This document shows, in pieces, positions 8,726 through 16,202 of a stretch of DNA of 64,000 nucleotides. Source of the stretch: Spirochaetota bacterium. Lineage in GTDB: Bacteria; Spirochaetota; Spirochaetia; Treponematales; UBA12059. Every line of letters starts with the position of its first letter. Position 1 is the first letter of the stretch. Location of the stretch: the NCBI GenBank assembly GCA_018262985.1, contig JADFDI010000008.1, forward strand, positions 62,001 to 126,000, given 5' to 3'. Made by a program: the position numbers and the translations under genes. The notes beneath the pieces were generated by a model. That model worked only from the letters and a program-made list of their open reading frames with translations, searched no databases and was not told the DNA's origin.

Positions 8726-10108
8726 ATGTCGTTCGTAGTGCTCCTCATCATCATTCTCGGCGCGGGGCTGGGCATCCTGACCATCTTCGTCGTCAGGGCC
8801 GTCATCGCGCCGAAGCAGCTCGCGGCCGTCCAGGAGCTCCTCAAGCAGGACCGCATCCCCGCGGCCGCCCGCGCGGCCAAGGCCCTCATCCAGCGCGATT
8901 CCCGCAACGGACCGGCGCGCTACGCCATGGGCCTCGTGTACCTGGCCGACTCGAAGCCCGAGCTGGCCCTGATGGAATTCAAGGCCGCCGAGCAGATCGG
9001 CGACTACGGCGCCGACCTTCCCGAGGCGAAGTTCCGCGCGACCCTGGCCGGCCTCTACGCCCGCTTCGGCCAGACCGAGGAGGCGCTCACCGAGTACATC
9101 CTCCTGACCAAGCTCGAGCCCTCGGAGGCGAAGCACTTCCTCGCCTGCGGCAAGCTGTTCGACGAGCGCGGCAAGACGGACGTGGCCGTCGGCTACCTCA
9201 GGAAGGCGCTCGAGCTCGACCCGCGCTCGGGGGAGGCGCACTACGCCCTCGGCTACATTCTTTACCGCACCAAGCACCCGGTCGAGGCGCGCTCGGAACT
9301 GGACCTGGCCATCAAGTACGACCAGGCCAACTACGACGCCTACTACTACCTCGGCAAGCTCCTCAAGGAGTCCAACGACTACACCGCCGCCCTGCTCCTG
9401 CTCGAGCGGGCCCAGAAGAGCCCGACCCTCAAGACCAAGGCCCTGGTGGAGCGCGGCGGCTGCTACATGGCCATGGGCGCCTTCGACAAGGCCGTCATCG
9501 AGCTCGACCGCGCCGTCAAGGGCATCAAGGACGAAGGCGCCAGCGAGGCCCTCTACGGCCGCTACTTCCTCGCGCTTTGCCACGAGAAGACCCGCAACCT
9601 CGACAAGGCCATCGAGCAGTGGGAGAAGATCTACGCGCGCAAGCCCCAGTTCCGCGACGTCGCCGAGAAGCTGTCCCAGTATCAGGAATACCGCGCCGAC
9701 GACAAGATGAAGGAGTACGTCACCTGCGGCCGCGATGACTTCATGGAGCTCTGCAAGTCCATCTCCATGCAGGCCATGAGCATGTCCATCCGCGACGCGG
9801 CCGAGACCCCCAACGGCGTCGACTTCATCACGGTGGAGAACGATTCCGAGAAATGGCTCGGCACCAAGAAGATGGCCCGGCTGTTCCGCTTCCTCCGGGT
9901 CTCCGAGGTGCTCGACGAGACCTCGGTCCGCTCCCTGCTGGAGCAGATGAAGAAGCTCAACATCGTCCGCGGCGTCATCATCACGAGCTCGGGCTTCACC
10001 CGCACCGCCCTCGAATTCGCCGAGAACCGCGCCGTCGAGCTCGTCGGGAAGGAGCAGCTCCAGCAGCTGCTCGACCAGGTCGAGCTGCCCCAGGCGCGCA
10101 GGCGATGA
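8726..10108 (+). CDS. Membrane-anchored TPR protein with C-terminal Mrr-like nuclease fold
   Basis: 460 aa; ATG with AGGAA 5-6 bp upstream. One N-terminal transmembrane helix (about 3-26), then about eight TPR units (30-330). The C-terminal block (about 350-455: GVDFITVENDSEKWLG ... VRGVIITSSGFTRTALEFA ENR ... VELVGKEQL) resembles the Mrr_cat restriction-endonuclease-like fold. The usual Gln-x-Lys of an active PD-(D/E)xK site is not evident, so it may be a non-catalytic binding module. First of three genes with ATGA overlaps. Not treated as a restriction enzyme: no methylase or specificity gene is near. Confidence 0.75.
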   Translation: MSFVVLLIIILGAGLGILTIFVVRAVIAPKQLAAVQELLKQDRIPAAARAAKALIQRDSRNGPARYAMGLVYLADSKPELALMEFKAAEQIGDYGADLPEAKFRATLAGLYARFGQTEEALTEYILLTKLEPSEAKHFLACGKLFDERGKTDVAVGYLRKALELDPRSGEAHYALGYILYRTKHPVEARSELDLAIKYDQANYDAYYYLGKLLKESNDYTAALLLLERAQKSPTLKTKALVERGGCYMAMGAFDKAVIELDRAVKGIKDEGASEALYGRYFLALCHEKTRNLDKAIEQWEKIYARKPQFRDVAEKLSQYQEYRADDKMKEYVTCGRDDFMELCKSISMQAMSMSIRDAAETPNGVDFITVENDSEKWLGTKKMARLFRFLRVSEVLDETSVRSLLEQMKKLNIVRGVIITSSGFTRTALEFAENRAVELVGKEQLQQLLDQVELPQARRR

Positions 10109-10785
10109 GGCTGCTCTGCGTCTCGGACCAGGTCGATCCGCTCGTCTATTCGACCTCGATCCGGGAGCGCTTCAAGGAAGTCGACGCGGTGCTCTCCGCG
10201 GGCGACCTCCCGATGGAATACCTCTCGTTCATCGTCAGCTGCCTCAACAAGCCCCTGTTCTTCGTGTTCGGCAACCACAACCTCGCGGAGCTCTCGCTGT
10301 ACCGCCCCGGCTTCGAGGACAGGGTCCGGCCGCGCAACGCCTTCGACGCGCGCGAGCGCGAGCGGGCCCACGGCGCCACCTACGTCGGTTTCCGCAGCCG
10401 GCGCGAGGCGGGGCTCATCGTGGTGGGGTTCGGGGGCTCCATGCGCTACAACAAGGGCCTCAACCAGTACACCGAGGCGCAGATGGCCCTCAAGGTGCTC
10501 GCGCTCCTTCCCGCGCTCGCGTGGAACCGACTCGTGCACGGCCGCGCGGCCGACGTCGTCCTGACGCACGCCCCGCCCGCGGGCATCCACGACCGCCACG
10601 ACCCCTGCCACCGAGGCTTCCGCGCCTTCCTATGGCTGATTCGCACCGTCAAGCCGCGCTACCTCGTCCACGGCCACGTGCACCTTTACGACATGAACGA
10701 CGTGCGAGTCTCCCGCTACGCCGGCACCACGGTCGTCAACGCGTTCGGGCACTGCATCATCGACACGGAGGAGCTCGAGCCATGA
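10105..10785 (+). CDS. Calcineurin-like metallophosphoesterase
   Basis: 226 aa. Motifs in order: SDQVDP (Asp8), GDLP (33-36), GNHN (56-59), LTHAPP (near 155) and HGHVH near the C terminus. These match the two-metal metallophosphoesterase scaffold. The first motif is normally Asp-x-His; here it is Asp-Gln-Val, and the GNH(D/E) motif ends in Asn, so one metal site is altered. The substrate cannot be told from sequence. ATGA overlaps couple it to the TPR/Mrr-like gene before it and the ParB-like gene after it. Confidence 0.85.
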   Translation: MRLLCVSDQVDPLVYSTSIRERFKEVDAVLSAGDLPMEYLSFIVSCLNKPLFFVFGNHNLAELSLYRPGFEDRVRPRNAFDARERERAHGATYVGFRSRREAGLIVVGFGGSMRYNKGLNQYTEAQMALKVLALLPALAWNRLVHGRAADVVLTHAPPAGIHDRHDPCHRGFRAFLWLIRTVKPRYLVHGHVHLYDMNDVRVSRYAGTTVVNAFGHCIIDTEELEP

Positions 10786-11723
10786 GCGACTTCGCCGCGC
10801 AGCGCGCCGAGGACGATTTCGACCGGGCGCGGGTGCGCGAGACCCTGGCCCGCATGCAGGCCTTCCTCAACCCGGGCAGCCGCGAACTGCTCGCGCTCGA
10901 CGACGTGCGCGAGATCCTCAAGCCCTCCGGCGAGGTCTACCGCGGCATGAAAGCCGTGCCCCTCTCGCTGATCGTCGGCTCCGAAGGGCGCTACAGGGAC
11001 TTCGACCGCACCTTCATGCCCAAGGCGAACCACCTCCGGCCACGATGGGTCCGCGTCGACGTGGCCCACCTCCGCGACGTGGTCCTGCCGCCCGTCCAGC
11101 TCTACGAGGTCGGAGGCGCCTATTTCGTCCGCGACGGCAACCACCGCGTGTCCGTGGCCCGCCTCAAGGGCATCGAGGCGATCGACGCCGAGGTGGTGTC
11201 GCTGGCTTCCGAGGTCAGGCTCAGGCCGGACATGACCCTCGACGAGCTCAAACGCGAGGTCGTCGGCTGGGAGAAGCGCAACTTCTACGAAAAGACCCGG
11301 TTCGGCGAGCTCACTGGCGACCGCTCCCTCGACTTCACCGGTCCGGGCCAGTACGACCTCGTGCTCGAGCACATCCTGGTCCACAAGTACTACATCAACC
11401 AGGGGAAGAGCGTGGAGATCCCCTTCGACGAGGCGCTCCGCTCCTGGTACGGCGAGGTCTACCGCCCCATCGCGCGGATCTGCGACGAGGCCCGCATCCT
11501 CGCGCGCTTCCCGGGCCGGACCACGAGCGACCTCTACGTCTACATCGTGCGTCACTGGGACAGCCTGAAACGCAAATTCGGGCTAGCCTATCCGGTCGAG
11601 GCGGCGGTCCGCGACTACTCGAAGCGGTACGGCCGCGGTTTCGGCGAGCGCCTGCTCGCGTTCGCCAGGTCCGCCATCCGCCTCGGGCGGGCGCGGCCCG
11701 GAAAAAACGACGAGGCGCCGTAA
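10782..11723 (+). CDS. ParB/sulfiredoxin-like domain protein
   Basis: 313 aa. Residues about 60-140 carry a ParB-like core ending in FVRDGNHRVSVARLKG, the (D)GNHR motif of ParB/Srx-type folds that bind or cleave nucleotides. The second half (about 150-313) is helical and basic, without a recognised domain. It is not the chromosomal ParB: there is no HTH and no parA neighbour. Last gene of a tightly overlapping trio that ends at the terminator at 11801-11840. Function unknown; a nucleotide-dependent enzyme or nucleic-acid-binding role is inferred. Confidence 0.7.
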   Translation: MSDFAAQRAEDDFDRARVRETLARMQAFLNPGSRELLALDDVREILKPSGEVYRGMKAVPLSLIVGSEGRYRDFDRTFMPKANHLRPRWVRVDVAHLRDVVLPPVQLYEVGGAYFVRDGNHRVSVARLKGIEAIDAEVVSLASEVRLRPDMTLDELKREVVGWEKRNFYEKTRFGELTGDRSLDFTGPGQYDLVLEHILVHKYYINQGKSVEIPFDEALRSWYGEVYRPIARICDEARILARFPGRTTSDLYVYIVRHWDSLKRKFGLAYPVEAAVRDYSKRYGRGFGERLLAFARSAIRLGRARPGKNDEAP

Positions 11724-11754
11724 CCCCCGGCACCGCCCGTTGTTCCTTGCATGT

Positions 11755-11840
11755 AGGGTCGGCGACGCGACCCGTCCATGTTCCTCCTTACTGTGGGCAC
11801 GCTCCCGGGGTTTCCTCCTTTCCCCCGGGAGCACTTTTTT
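11755..11840 (+). ncRNA. Candidate small RNA or 3' UTR element with anti-SD motifs
   Basis: Between the ParB-like gene and the next gene there is a 6-bp hairpin (GGGTCG / CGACCC, 11756-11773), a pyrimidine-rich single strand, then a terminator hairpin. TTCCTCCTT, complementary to AAGGAGGAA ribosome sites, occurs twice: at 11781-11789 and inside the terminator loop at 11812-11820. No convincing promoter of its own was found, so it could be a 3'-UTR-derived RNA released from the upstream operon. Speculative. Confidence 0.35.
11801..11840 (+). terminator. Rho-independent terminator of the TPR/MPE/ParB operon
   Basis: A 10-bp perfect stem, GCTCCCGGGG (11801-11810) with CCCCGGGAGC (11823-11832), encloses a 12-nt pyrimidine loop and is followed by ACTTTTTT. 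Confidence 0.85.
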
Positions 11841-11921
11841 ATGGGCCAGGGCGAGACCCGCGACGAGGGCCCGGTTCCGCTCCGGGAGGGGCGCGACCGG
11901 ACCGTACGGGACCCGCGCAGG

Positions 11922-11951
11922 TTGACAGAGGGGGGACTTCCGGGGTAAGGT
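11922..11951 (+). promoter_or_regulatory. Candidate promoter of the zinc-ribbon gene
   Basis: A perfect TTGACA (11922-11927) and a weak TAAGGT (11946-11951) are separated by 18 bp, about 38 bp before the ATG at 11989. Confidence 0.45.
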
Positions 11952-11988
11952 CGCCGCGACCGGGGAATTTTGCCCGGAGGAGCATGCA

Positions 11989-12159
11989 ATGGCAGCCGTA
12001 AGCAAGAACTCTCGTACCTCTAGCACCACCCACCGTTTCTATTGCCCCTGCGGAGGCGAGGTCAAGATGAAGACCCTCTTCGAGAACGGCAAGGTCAAGA
12101 ACACGGCCGAGTGCGAGAAGTGCAAGCGCGTCGAGCGTCGCCCCAGCGACTTCGTTTGA
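11989..12159 (+). CDS. Small zinc-ribbon protein (56 aa)
   Basis: ATG at 11989 with GGAGGAG 6 bp upstream; an ATG at 11984 would sit too close to that site. The protein has CPC (19-21) and CEKC (42-45), a four-cysteine zinc-ribbon arrangement like that of small ribosomal or transcription-associated proteins, with many Lys/Arg. Its own promoter and terminator (12202-12232) make it a single-gene unit. Short length and position next to rpsT suggest a nucleic-acid or ribosome-associated role, but I cannot assign a family. Confidence 0.75.
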   Translation: MAAVSKNSRTSSTTHRFYCPCGGEVKMKTLFENGKVKNTAECEKCKRVERRPSDFV

Positions 12160-12201
12160 TCTTTTTCCGTCCCTCGGGTCGTCAACGACCGGTAGCGCCA
12201 G

Positions 12202-12232
12202 AAGCCGTCCCAGCGGGGGCGGCTTTCGTTTT
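12202..12232 (+). terminator. Terminator after the zinc-ribbon gene
   Basis: AAGCCG(T)CCC pairs with GGG(GG)CGGCTT around a short AGC loop, followed by TTCGTTTT. Located 43 bp after the stop codon. Confidence 0.75.
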
Positions 12233-12256
12233 GGCGCGCCCCGCCGGCAGCTCCAC

Positions 12257-12283
12257 TTGACACGTAATCCTCAACCCTATAAT
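12257..12283 (+). promoter_or_regulatory. rpsT promoter
   Basis: TTGACA (12257-12262) and TATAAT (12278-12283) are both perfect sigma-70 hexamers but only 15 bp apart. An alternative -10, TAATGT at 12280-12285, gives 17 bp. The roughly 65-nt leader carries a GGGCGC / GCGCCC hairpin at 12318-12337 just before the ribosome site, possibly used in S20 autoregulation. Confidence 0.75.
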
Positions 12284-12353
12284 GTAATGCGACCGATCAG
12301 ACCAGTCTGACGCACTGGGCGCGCCCATCAGGGCGCCCCTTGGAGGAGATACT

Positions 12354-12629
12354 TTGGCCACGAAGCAGAGTTCCGCCGAGAAGCGGATGAAGCAGGACGA
12401 GAAGCGCCGGGTTCGCAACAAGAAGGCGAAGAGCAGCATCCGCACCGCCGCCCGCAAGGTCGTGGAGGCCGTGCACGCCAAGGACGCGAACGCCGCGGCC
12501 GCCGCCCTCAAGGACACGCTCAAGCAGCTCGACACGGCCGCCGGCAAGGGCATCGTCAAAAAGAACACCGCCGCGCGCAAGAAGTCGAGGCTCCAGAAGT
12601 TCTTCAACGCTCTCGGCGCCCAGGCCTGA
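12354..12629 (+). CDS. rpsT: 30S ribosomal protein S20
   Basis: 91 aa, Lys/Arg/Ala-rich with the S20 pattern (SAEKRMKQDEKRRVRNK near the start; KGIVKKNTAARKKSRL near the C terminus). It binds 16S rRNA early in 30S assembly. Start is TTG at 12354, with GGAGGAG at 12342-12348 at correct spacing and no ATG alternative. A rare start codon on rpsT is also known in other bacteria and fits translational autoregulation. Confidence 0.95.
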   Translation: MATKQSSAEKRMKQDEKRRVRNKKAKSSIRTAARKVVEAVHAKDANAAAAALKDTLKQLDTAAGKGIVKKNTAARKKSRLQKFFNALGAQA

Positions 12630-12695
12630 CTGAACGCCGCGGATCGTTCCTGATTCGCGGCATTCATGTTTCCGGGGAGCCCCCTTGGAGGCGGC

Positions 12696-13079
12696 ATGTC
12701 GGATAGGGATACGGACGATCGCGCCCTCGCCAACGGCCGGAAGACCGGCAGCGCAATGAAGGTCACCAAGGCGGAGCTGATAGACGCGCTCCACGAGCGC
12801 TCCGAGGCGAGCCGCAAGGAGATCCATGCCCTGATCGACGGCCTCTTCGAGGAGATCAAGTCATCGATCCTCGGCGGCAAGACCGTCGAGCTGCGCGGTT
12901 TCGGGACCTTCGAGGTCCGCATCCGCAAGGGCCGCAAGCGCGCGAGGAACCCCAAGACCGGCGAGCCCGTCTCGGTCGAGGACCACGGCGTGGCCGCCTT
13001 CCGTCCGGGCCGCGACCTCAAGAAAGCCGCCTGGAACCTGAAGGCGGTACCCGACAGGTCCGAATCCGACGCAGAATAG
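12696..13079 (+). CDS. HU/IHF-family DNA-binding protein
   Basis: 127 aa from the ATG at 12696, which has GGAGG 5 bp upstream; an ATG at 12666 lacks a site. After a polar N-terminal extension of about 20 residues, the HU fold begins at KVTKAELIDALHE. It continues through GGKTVELRGFGTFEVRIRKGRKARNPKTGE-type core motifs (the conserved GFG and the RNPKTG arm). It bends or compacts DNA as a dimer. The C-terminal tail is Ser/Asp/Glu-rich. A short extension before the fold is unusual but not unique. Confidence 0.9.
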   Translation: MSDRDTDDRALANGRKTGSAMKVTKAELIDALHERSEASRKEIHALIDGLFEEIKSSILGGKTVELRGFGTFEVRIRKGRKRARNPKTGEPVSVEDHGVAAFRPGRDLKKAAWNLKAVPDRSESDAE

Positions 13080-13095
13080 GATCCCGGGCCGCGTC

Positions 13096-14766
13096 GTGAG
13101 CCTCGCGCGCGCAGCGCTCCTTACGGCGGGATCCGCCATCCTGCTCGCCCTCTCCCATCCGAACCCGCTCCTCGAAACAGGGGCGGGTTATGTCGTCTTC
13201 ATCGCCCTGGCTCCGGCCTTCATGGCCCTGCGCGGAACTCGGGCCCGGCACGCCGCCCTGCTCGGCGCGCTGTTCGGCTCCGCCTTCCACGCGCTTTCGA
13301 ACCACTGGCTCGCGGCCTGGCATCCAGGCGCGCTCGCCTTCGTGGCGGTCTGGGAAGCGGCCTTCTTCGCCGCCCTGTTCGCCTCGATCGCCGTCCTGCG
13401 CGTCCGCTTTCCGCGGACCTGGCCCCTGCTCGTCCCGCTGGCCTGGCTCGCCTTCGAACGGCTCCGCTCGGTCGGGGCGCTCGCCTACCCCTACGGCTTT
13501 CCGGCCTACGCGCTCTACGGCTTCCGCCCCGCCCTCGACCTCGCGGCTCGAGGCGGCGTGGAGGCCGTATCGCTGGCCGTCGCGCTCGCCAACGCGGCGC
13601 TGGCCGCCGCCGTCGAAGCATGTCCCTACCTCCGGACCGACCAGCTGGAGAGGGCCGCGGGCGCGGTCGTCGACGCAAACCCGCTCCCCCGCCCGCCGGC
13701 CGCGAGGAGCGCCCGCGCGATCGGCCTGGTGGCGGGAGCCGCCTCGTTCAGCCTGCTCGCGGCGGGCGCGGTCTTTCCCCCGACCCGAACGGCGAGCGCC
13801 GATTCCCTTAAGATCGCCCTGGTTCAAGCGGCCCTGTCAGGTCGCCAGACCGGCGCGGCCGACTACGACCGGGCGGTCGAACGCCTGCTCGCGCTATCCA
13901 GGAAAGCCGCCGAGTCCGGCCCCGACCTGATCGTCTGGCACGAGACCGCGGTGGTGCCGGCCATCGACTGGCACCTCCGCCATCGCCCCGATCCGGCCGT
14001 CTACAAGGTCGTCCGCAAGGCGACGGACGGCATCGCGGAGCTCGGAGTCCCGGTCCTGCTCGGCACCGGCCGCTCGGAAGGCCCGGGCGGCGATCCGGCG
14101 CTCAGGGTAAACTGGAACTCGGCCCGCCTCACCGAACCCGGCCGGCCGCCCGCCTACTACGACAAGACCCGCCTCGTCCCCTTCGCGGAGCGCTTTCCCG
14201 CCGCGGCCCTGTTCCCGCGCCTCGCCGCTTGGGTCGAACGGGAGCTCGGCTATTTCTGGCAACCCGGCGCCGGTCCCGAGCCCCTCGAGTCGGACGGGAT
14301 CCCGCTCGCCACGCCGATCTGCTTCGAGGATTCCTTCCCCGATCTTTTCGCGGGCTTCGCGGAGCGCGGCGCCCGCGCCTTCATCCTGCTGACCGACGAC
14401 TCGTGGGCGCGTTCGGCGTCCATGTCCCGGCAACACCTGGCCATGTCGGCTTTCAGGGCCGCCGAGACCGGGCTCGCCGTGGCGCGGGCCACCGCCGACG
14501 GCCTCACGGCCGTGCTCGGCCCCGACGGTTCCGTGCTCGCCTCGCTGCCACGGGGCGTCGAGGGCGTACTGCTCGCGGAGCTGCCGCTCGCCGCGCCGGG
14601 GGCGGGGAAGAGCGGGGCCGCGGAGTTCGGAGCCTGGCTCGGCAGGCTCGCGCTGGCCGCCTGCGCGCTCGCCCTCTCGTGGTCCGCGACGCTCGCCCTA
14701 AGGCGCCGCCCGGCCGGCCCGCGAGGATCGCGAGGTCCTCGCGGGCCGCGCGGCCTTCGCGGTTGA
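13096..14766 (+). CDS. lnt: Apolipoprotein N-acyltransferase
   Basis: 556 aa, GTG start, 16 bp after the HU gene. Residues 1-230 hold several hydrophobic transmembrane segments. About 235-500 is the periplasmic carbon-nitrogen hydrolase domain with catalytic triad Glu283 (WHETAV), Lys357 (YYDKTRLVPF) and Cys409 (PICFED). A final transmembrane segment (about 507-530) follows. The enzyme adds the third acyl chain to lipoproteins in the inner membrane, so mature lipoproteins here are probably triacylated. The last 18 or so residues are a Gly-Pro-Arg repeat encoded by a palindrome (14717-14746). Confidence 0.95.
   Translation: MSLARAALLTAGSAILLALSHPNPLLETGAGYVVFIALAPAFMALRGTRARHAALLGALFGSAFHALSNHWLAAWHPGALAFVAVWEAAFFAALFASIAVLRVRFPRTWPLLVPLAWLAFERLRSVGALAYPYGFPAYALYGFRPALDLAARGGVEAVSLAVALANAALAAAVEACPYLRTDQLERAAGAVVDANPLPRPPAARSARAIGLVAGAASFSLLAAGAVFPPTRTASADSLKIALVQAALSGRQTGAADYDRAVERLLALSRKAAESGPDLIVWHETAVVPAIDWHLRHRPDPAVYKVVRKATDGIAELGVPVLLGTGRSEGPGGDPALRVNWNSARLTEPGRPPAYYDKTRLVPFAERFPAAALFPRLAAWVERELGYFWQPGAGPEPLESDGIPLATPICFEDSFPDLFAGFAERGARAFILLTDDSWARSASMSRQHLAMSAFRAAETGLAVARATADGLTAVLGPDGSVLASLPRGVEGVLLAELPLAAPGAGKSGAAEFGAWLGRLALAACALALSWSATLALRRRPAGPRGSRGPRGPRGLRG
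14717..14746. repeat. Palindrome within the 3' end of lnt
   Basis: GCCCGCGAGGA (14717-14727) and TCCTCGCGGGC (14736-14746) form a perfect 11-bp inverted repeat with an 8-nt spacer. It encodes the RGSRGPRGPRGLRG-like C-terminal tail of Lnt and lies about 20 bp before the stop codon. Confidence 0.8.
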
Positions 14767-14791
14767 CAACGCATCGGTAGTATAGGAAAAT
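14763..14791 (+). promoter_or_regulatory. Candidate promoter of the response-regulator operon
   Basis: TTGACA at 14763-14768 overlaps the lnt stop codon. The best -10 at 17-bp spacing is GAAAAT (14786-14791); a closer TATAGG lies at 14781-14786. The hexamer assignment is uncertain. Confidence 0.45.
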
Positions 14792-14833
14792 GTCCCCCTG
14801 AAACGCCGGACTCAGGCGGACTGGGGTGATTTC

Positions 14834-15523
14834 ATGGACGCGAAGAAGCGCATACTCATCGTCGACGACGAGCAGATCAACCTCGAATTCTTCGACGTCA
14901 TGCTGTCGAAGCTCGGCTTCGAAGTCCGAAAGGCCGAGGACGGCCTCGAGGCCCTCGAGGTCATACGCAAGCACCGTCCCGACCTCATCATCCTCGACAA
15001 CGTCATGCCCCGCCTTTCCGGCTGGGAAGTCACGCGGATGCTGAAGACCGAGAGCGAGTACGCCGAATACGCCGACATCCCCATCATCATGTTCTCCGCC
15101 ATGGACGACGTGAAGGACAAGATCGAGGGCCTCGAGCTCGGCGCCGACGACTACATCACCAAACCCTTCAATTTCGCCGAGGTGCTGGCCCGCATCAGGG
15201 CCGTCCTCCGGACCCACGAGCTCATCCACCAGATCGAGCGGCGCGATTCCCGCCTCGACATCTCCGAGGACCTGGCCGACCTGGCCCTCGATTTCGTCGC
15301 GGGTTTCCGCGAGGCGCTCGGGAAGGTCGTGGCCGACGCCGACATGAAGGCTCCCGCGGAATCCCTGGCGAAGGTCCTCGATGACGCGAAGCGCGGGCTC
15401 GCCAAGCTTGACGAGCTGGACGCCCGGGCGTCATCATTGAGGGCGGAGGCGGAAAGCCTCAAGCGCGGCGAGACCTCGCTCTCCGCGATCCGCAAACGGG
15501 TCAAGGAGCACGTGGCCCAGTAG
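14834..15523 (+). CDS. Response regulator with a helical C-terminal domain
   Basis: 229 aa. CheY-like receiver (about 5-125): acidic pair Asp11/Asp12, phospho-acceptor Asp55 (IILDNVMP), the FSAMDD switch Ser, and TKPF with the conserved Lys. The remaining 95 residues are helical and charged, with no DNA-binding or enzyme motif, so it probably acts by protein contact. No histidine kinase is adjacent. Starts a cluster with a mini-TPR protein, a bactofilin and pncC, spaced 8-11 bp apart or overlapping. Confidence 0.85.
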   Translation: MDAKKRILIVDDEQINLEFFDVMLSKLGFEVRKAEDGLEALEVIRKHRPDLIILDNVMPRLSGWEVTRMLKTESEYAEYADIPIIMFSAMDDVKDKIEGLELGADDYITKPFNFAEVLARIRAVLRTHELIHQIERRDSRLDISEDLADLALDFVAGFREALGKVVADADMKAPAESLAKVLDDAKRGLAKLDELDARASSLRAEAESLKRGETSLSAIRKRVKEHVAQ

Positions 15524-15531
15524 GAGTCCTC

Positions 15532-15753
15532 ATGATCAGCGAGGCGAAGCGGCAGGTCCTCGACCTGTTCGCGCAGGGCAGGAAACTCTACAAGCTCATG
15601 CGCTTCGACGAAGCGCTCGGTTTCTTCGAGAAAGCGCTCCGGATCGATCCAGCGGACGGTCCCGCCAACGAATACCGCAAGCGCTGCAAGCTTTACATCG
15701 CGGAGCCGCCGCCCGAGGACTGGGACGGGGTGTTCGTGATGACCCACAAGTAA
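15532..15753 (+). CDS. Small TPR protein with a cyclase-type tail (73 aa)
   Basis: AGGAG overlapping the upstream stop precedes the ATG. Residues about 10-45 form one TPR hairpin ([18 protein letters not shown]). The C terminus, [12 protein letters not shown], matches a motif I recall at the ends of spirochaete class III adenylate/guanylate cyclases, where a TPR-like helix pair precedes it. It may be a detached cyclase tail acting as a partner module. That comparison is from memory and needs a search. Confidence 0.7.
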   Translation: MISEAKRQVLDLFAQGRKLYKLMRFDEALGFFEKALRIDPADGPANEYRKRCKLYIAEPPPEDWDGVFVMTHK

Positions 15754-15764
15754 ACGGACGGAAC

Positions 15765-16202
15765 ATGGCCCGAAACTCCCCGGCATCCTCCCGCTACCCC
15801 GTCGCCACCACGCTCGGCGAGGGTACGTCCTTCTCCGGAACCCTCGGCTTCTCCGAGAGCCTCCGCATCGCCGGCAGCTTCGAGGGCGAAATCGACGCGC
15901 GCGGCCTGCTCGTCGTGGACGAGCTCGCCACGGTAAAGGCCCGCCTGGTCAAGGCGTCGAGCGTGGTGGTCGCGGGCGTCGTCCACGCGGACATCGAGGC
16001 CGCCGACCGCGTCGAAATGCTGTCGACCGCCCGCGTGTACGGCAACGTCCGGACCGCCCGGCTCCGAATCGCCGACGGCGTCGTGTTCGAGGGGCGCTGC
16101 GAGATGATTCGCGACCCGGACTCGTGGGATCCCTTCTCGCCCGTCGCGAAGGAAGCGCTCGACGCGCCGGGCGGCGCGGCCGACAAGCATCCAGCCCGTT
16201 GA
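15765..16202 (+). CDS. Bactofilin
   Basis: 145 aa. The central region (about 15-115) shows the periodic right-handed beta-helix of bactofilins ([28 protein letters not shown], then V-E/R-x-A-V-G/V repeats), with short unstructured ends. Bactofilins polymerise without nucleotide and scaffold cell-shape or envelope enzymes. Placed 11 bp after the small TPR gene and overlapping pncC by 4 bp. In spirochaetes it could support helical cell shape; that role is inferred. Confidence 0.85.
   Translation: MARNSPASSRYPVATTLGEGTSFSGTLGFSESLRIAGSFEGEIDARGLLVVDELATVKARLVKASSVVVAGVVHADIEAADRVEMLSTARVYGNVRTARLRIADGVVFEGRCEMIRDPDSWDPFSPVAKEALDAPGGAADKHPAR

Noticed and set aside
8726-11723. Restriction-modification or defence system
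   Set aside because: No methylase, specificity subunit, toxin or helicase is linked and the Mrr-like domain lacks the catalytic Gln-x-Lys; kept only as an unexplained operon.
16124-16198. Longer pncC start at the ATG 16124
   Set aside because: It would overlap the bactofilin gene by 79 bp and add an Arg-rich segment unlike the family; the TTG at 16199 overlaps the stop as neighbouring gene pairs do.
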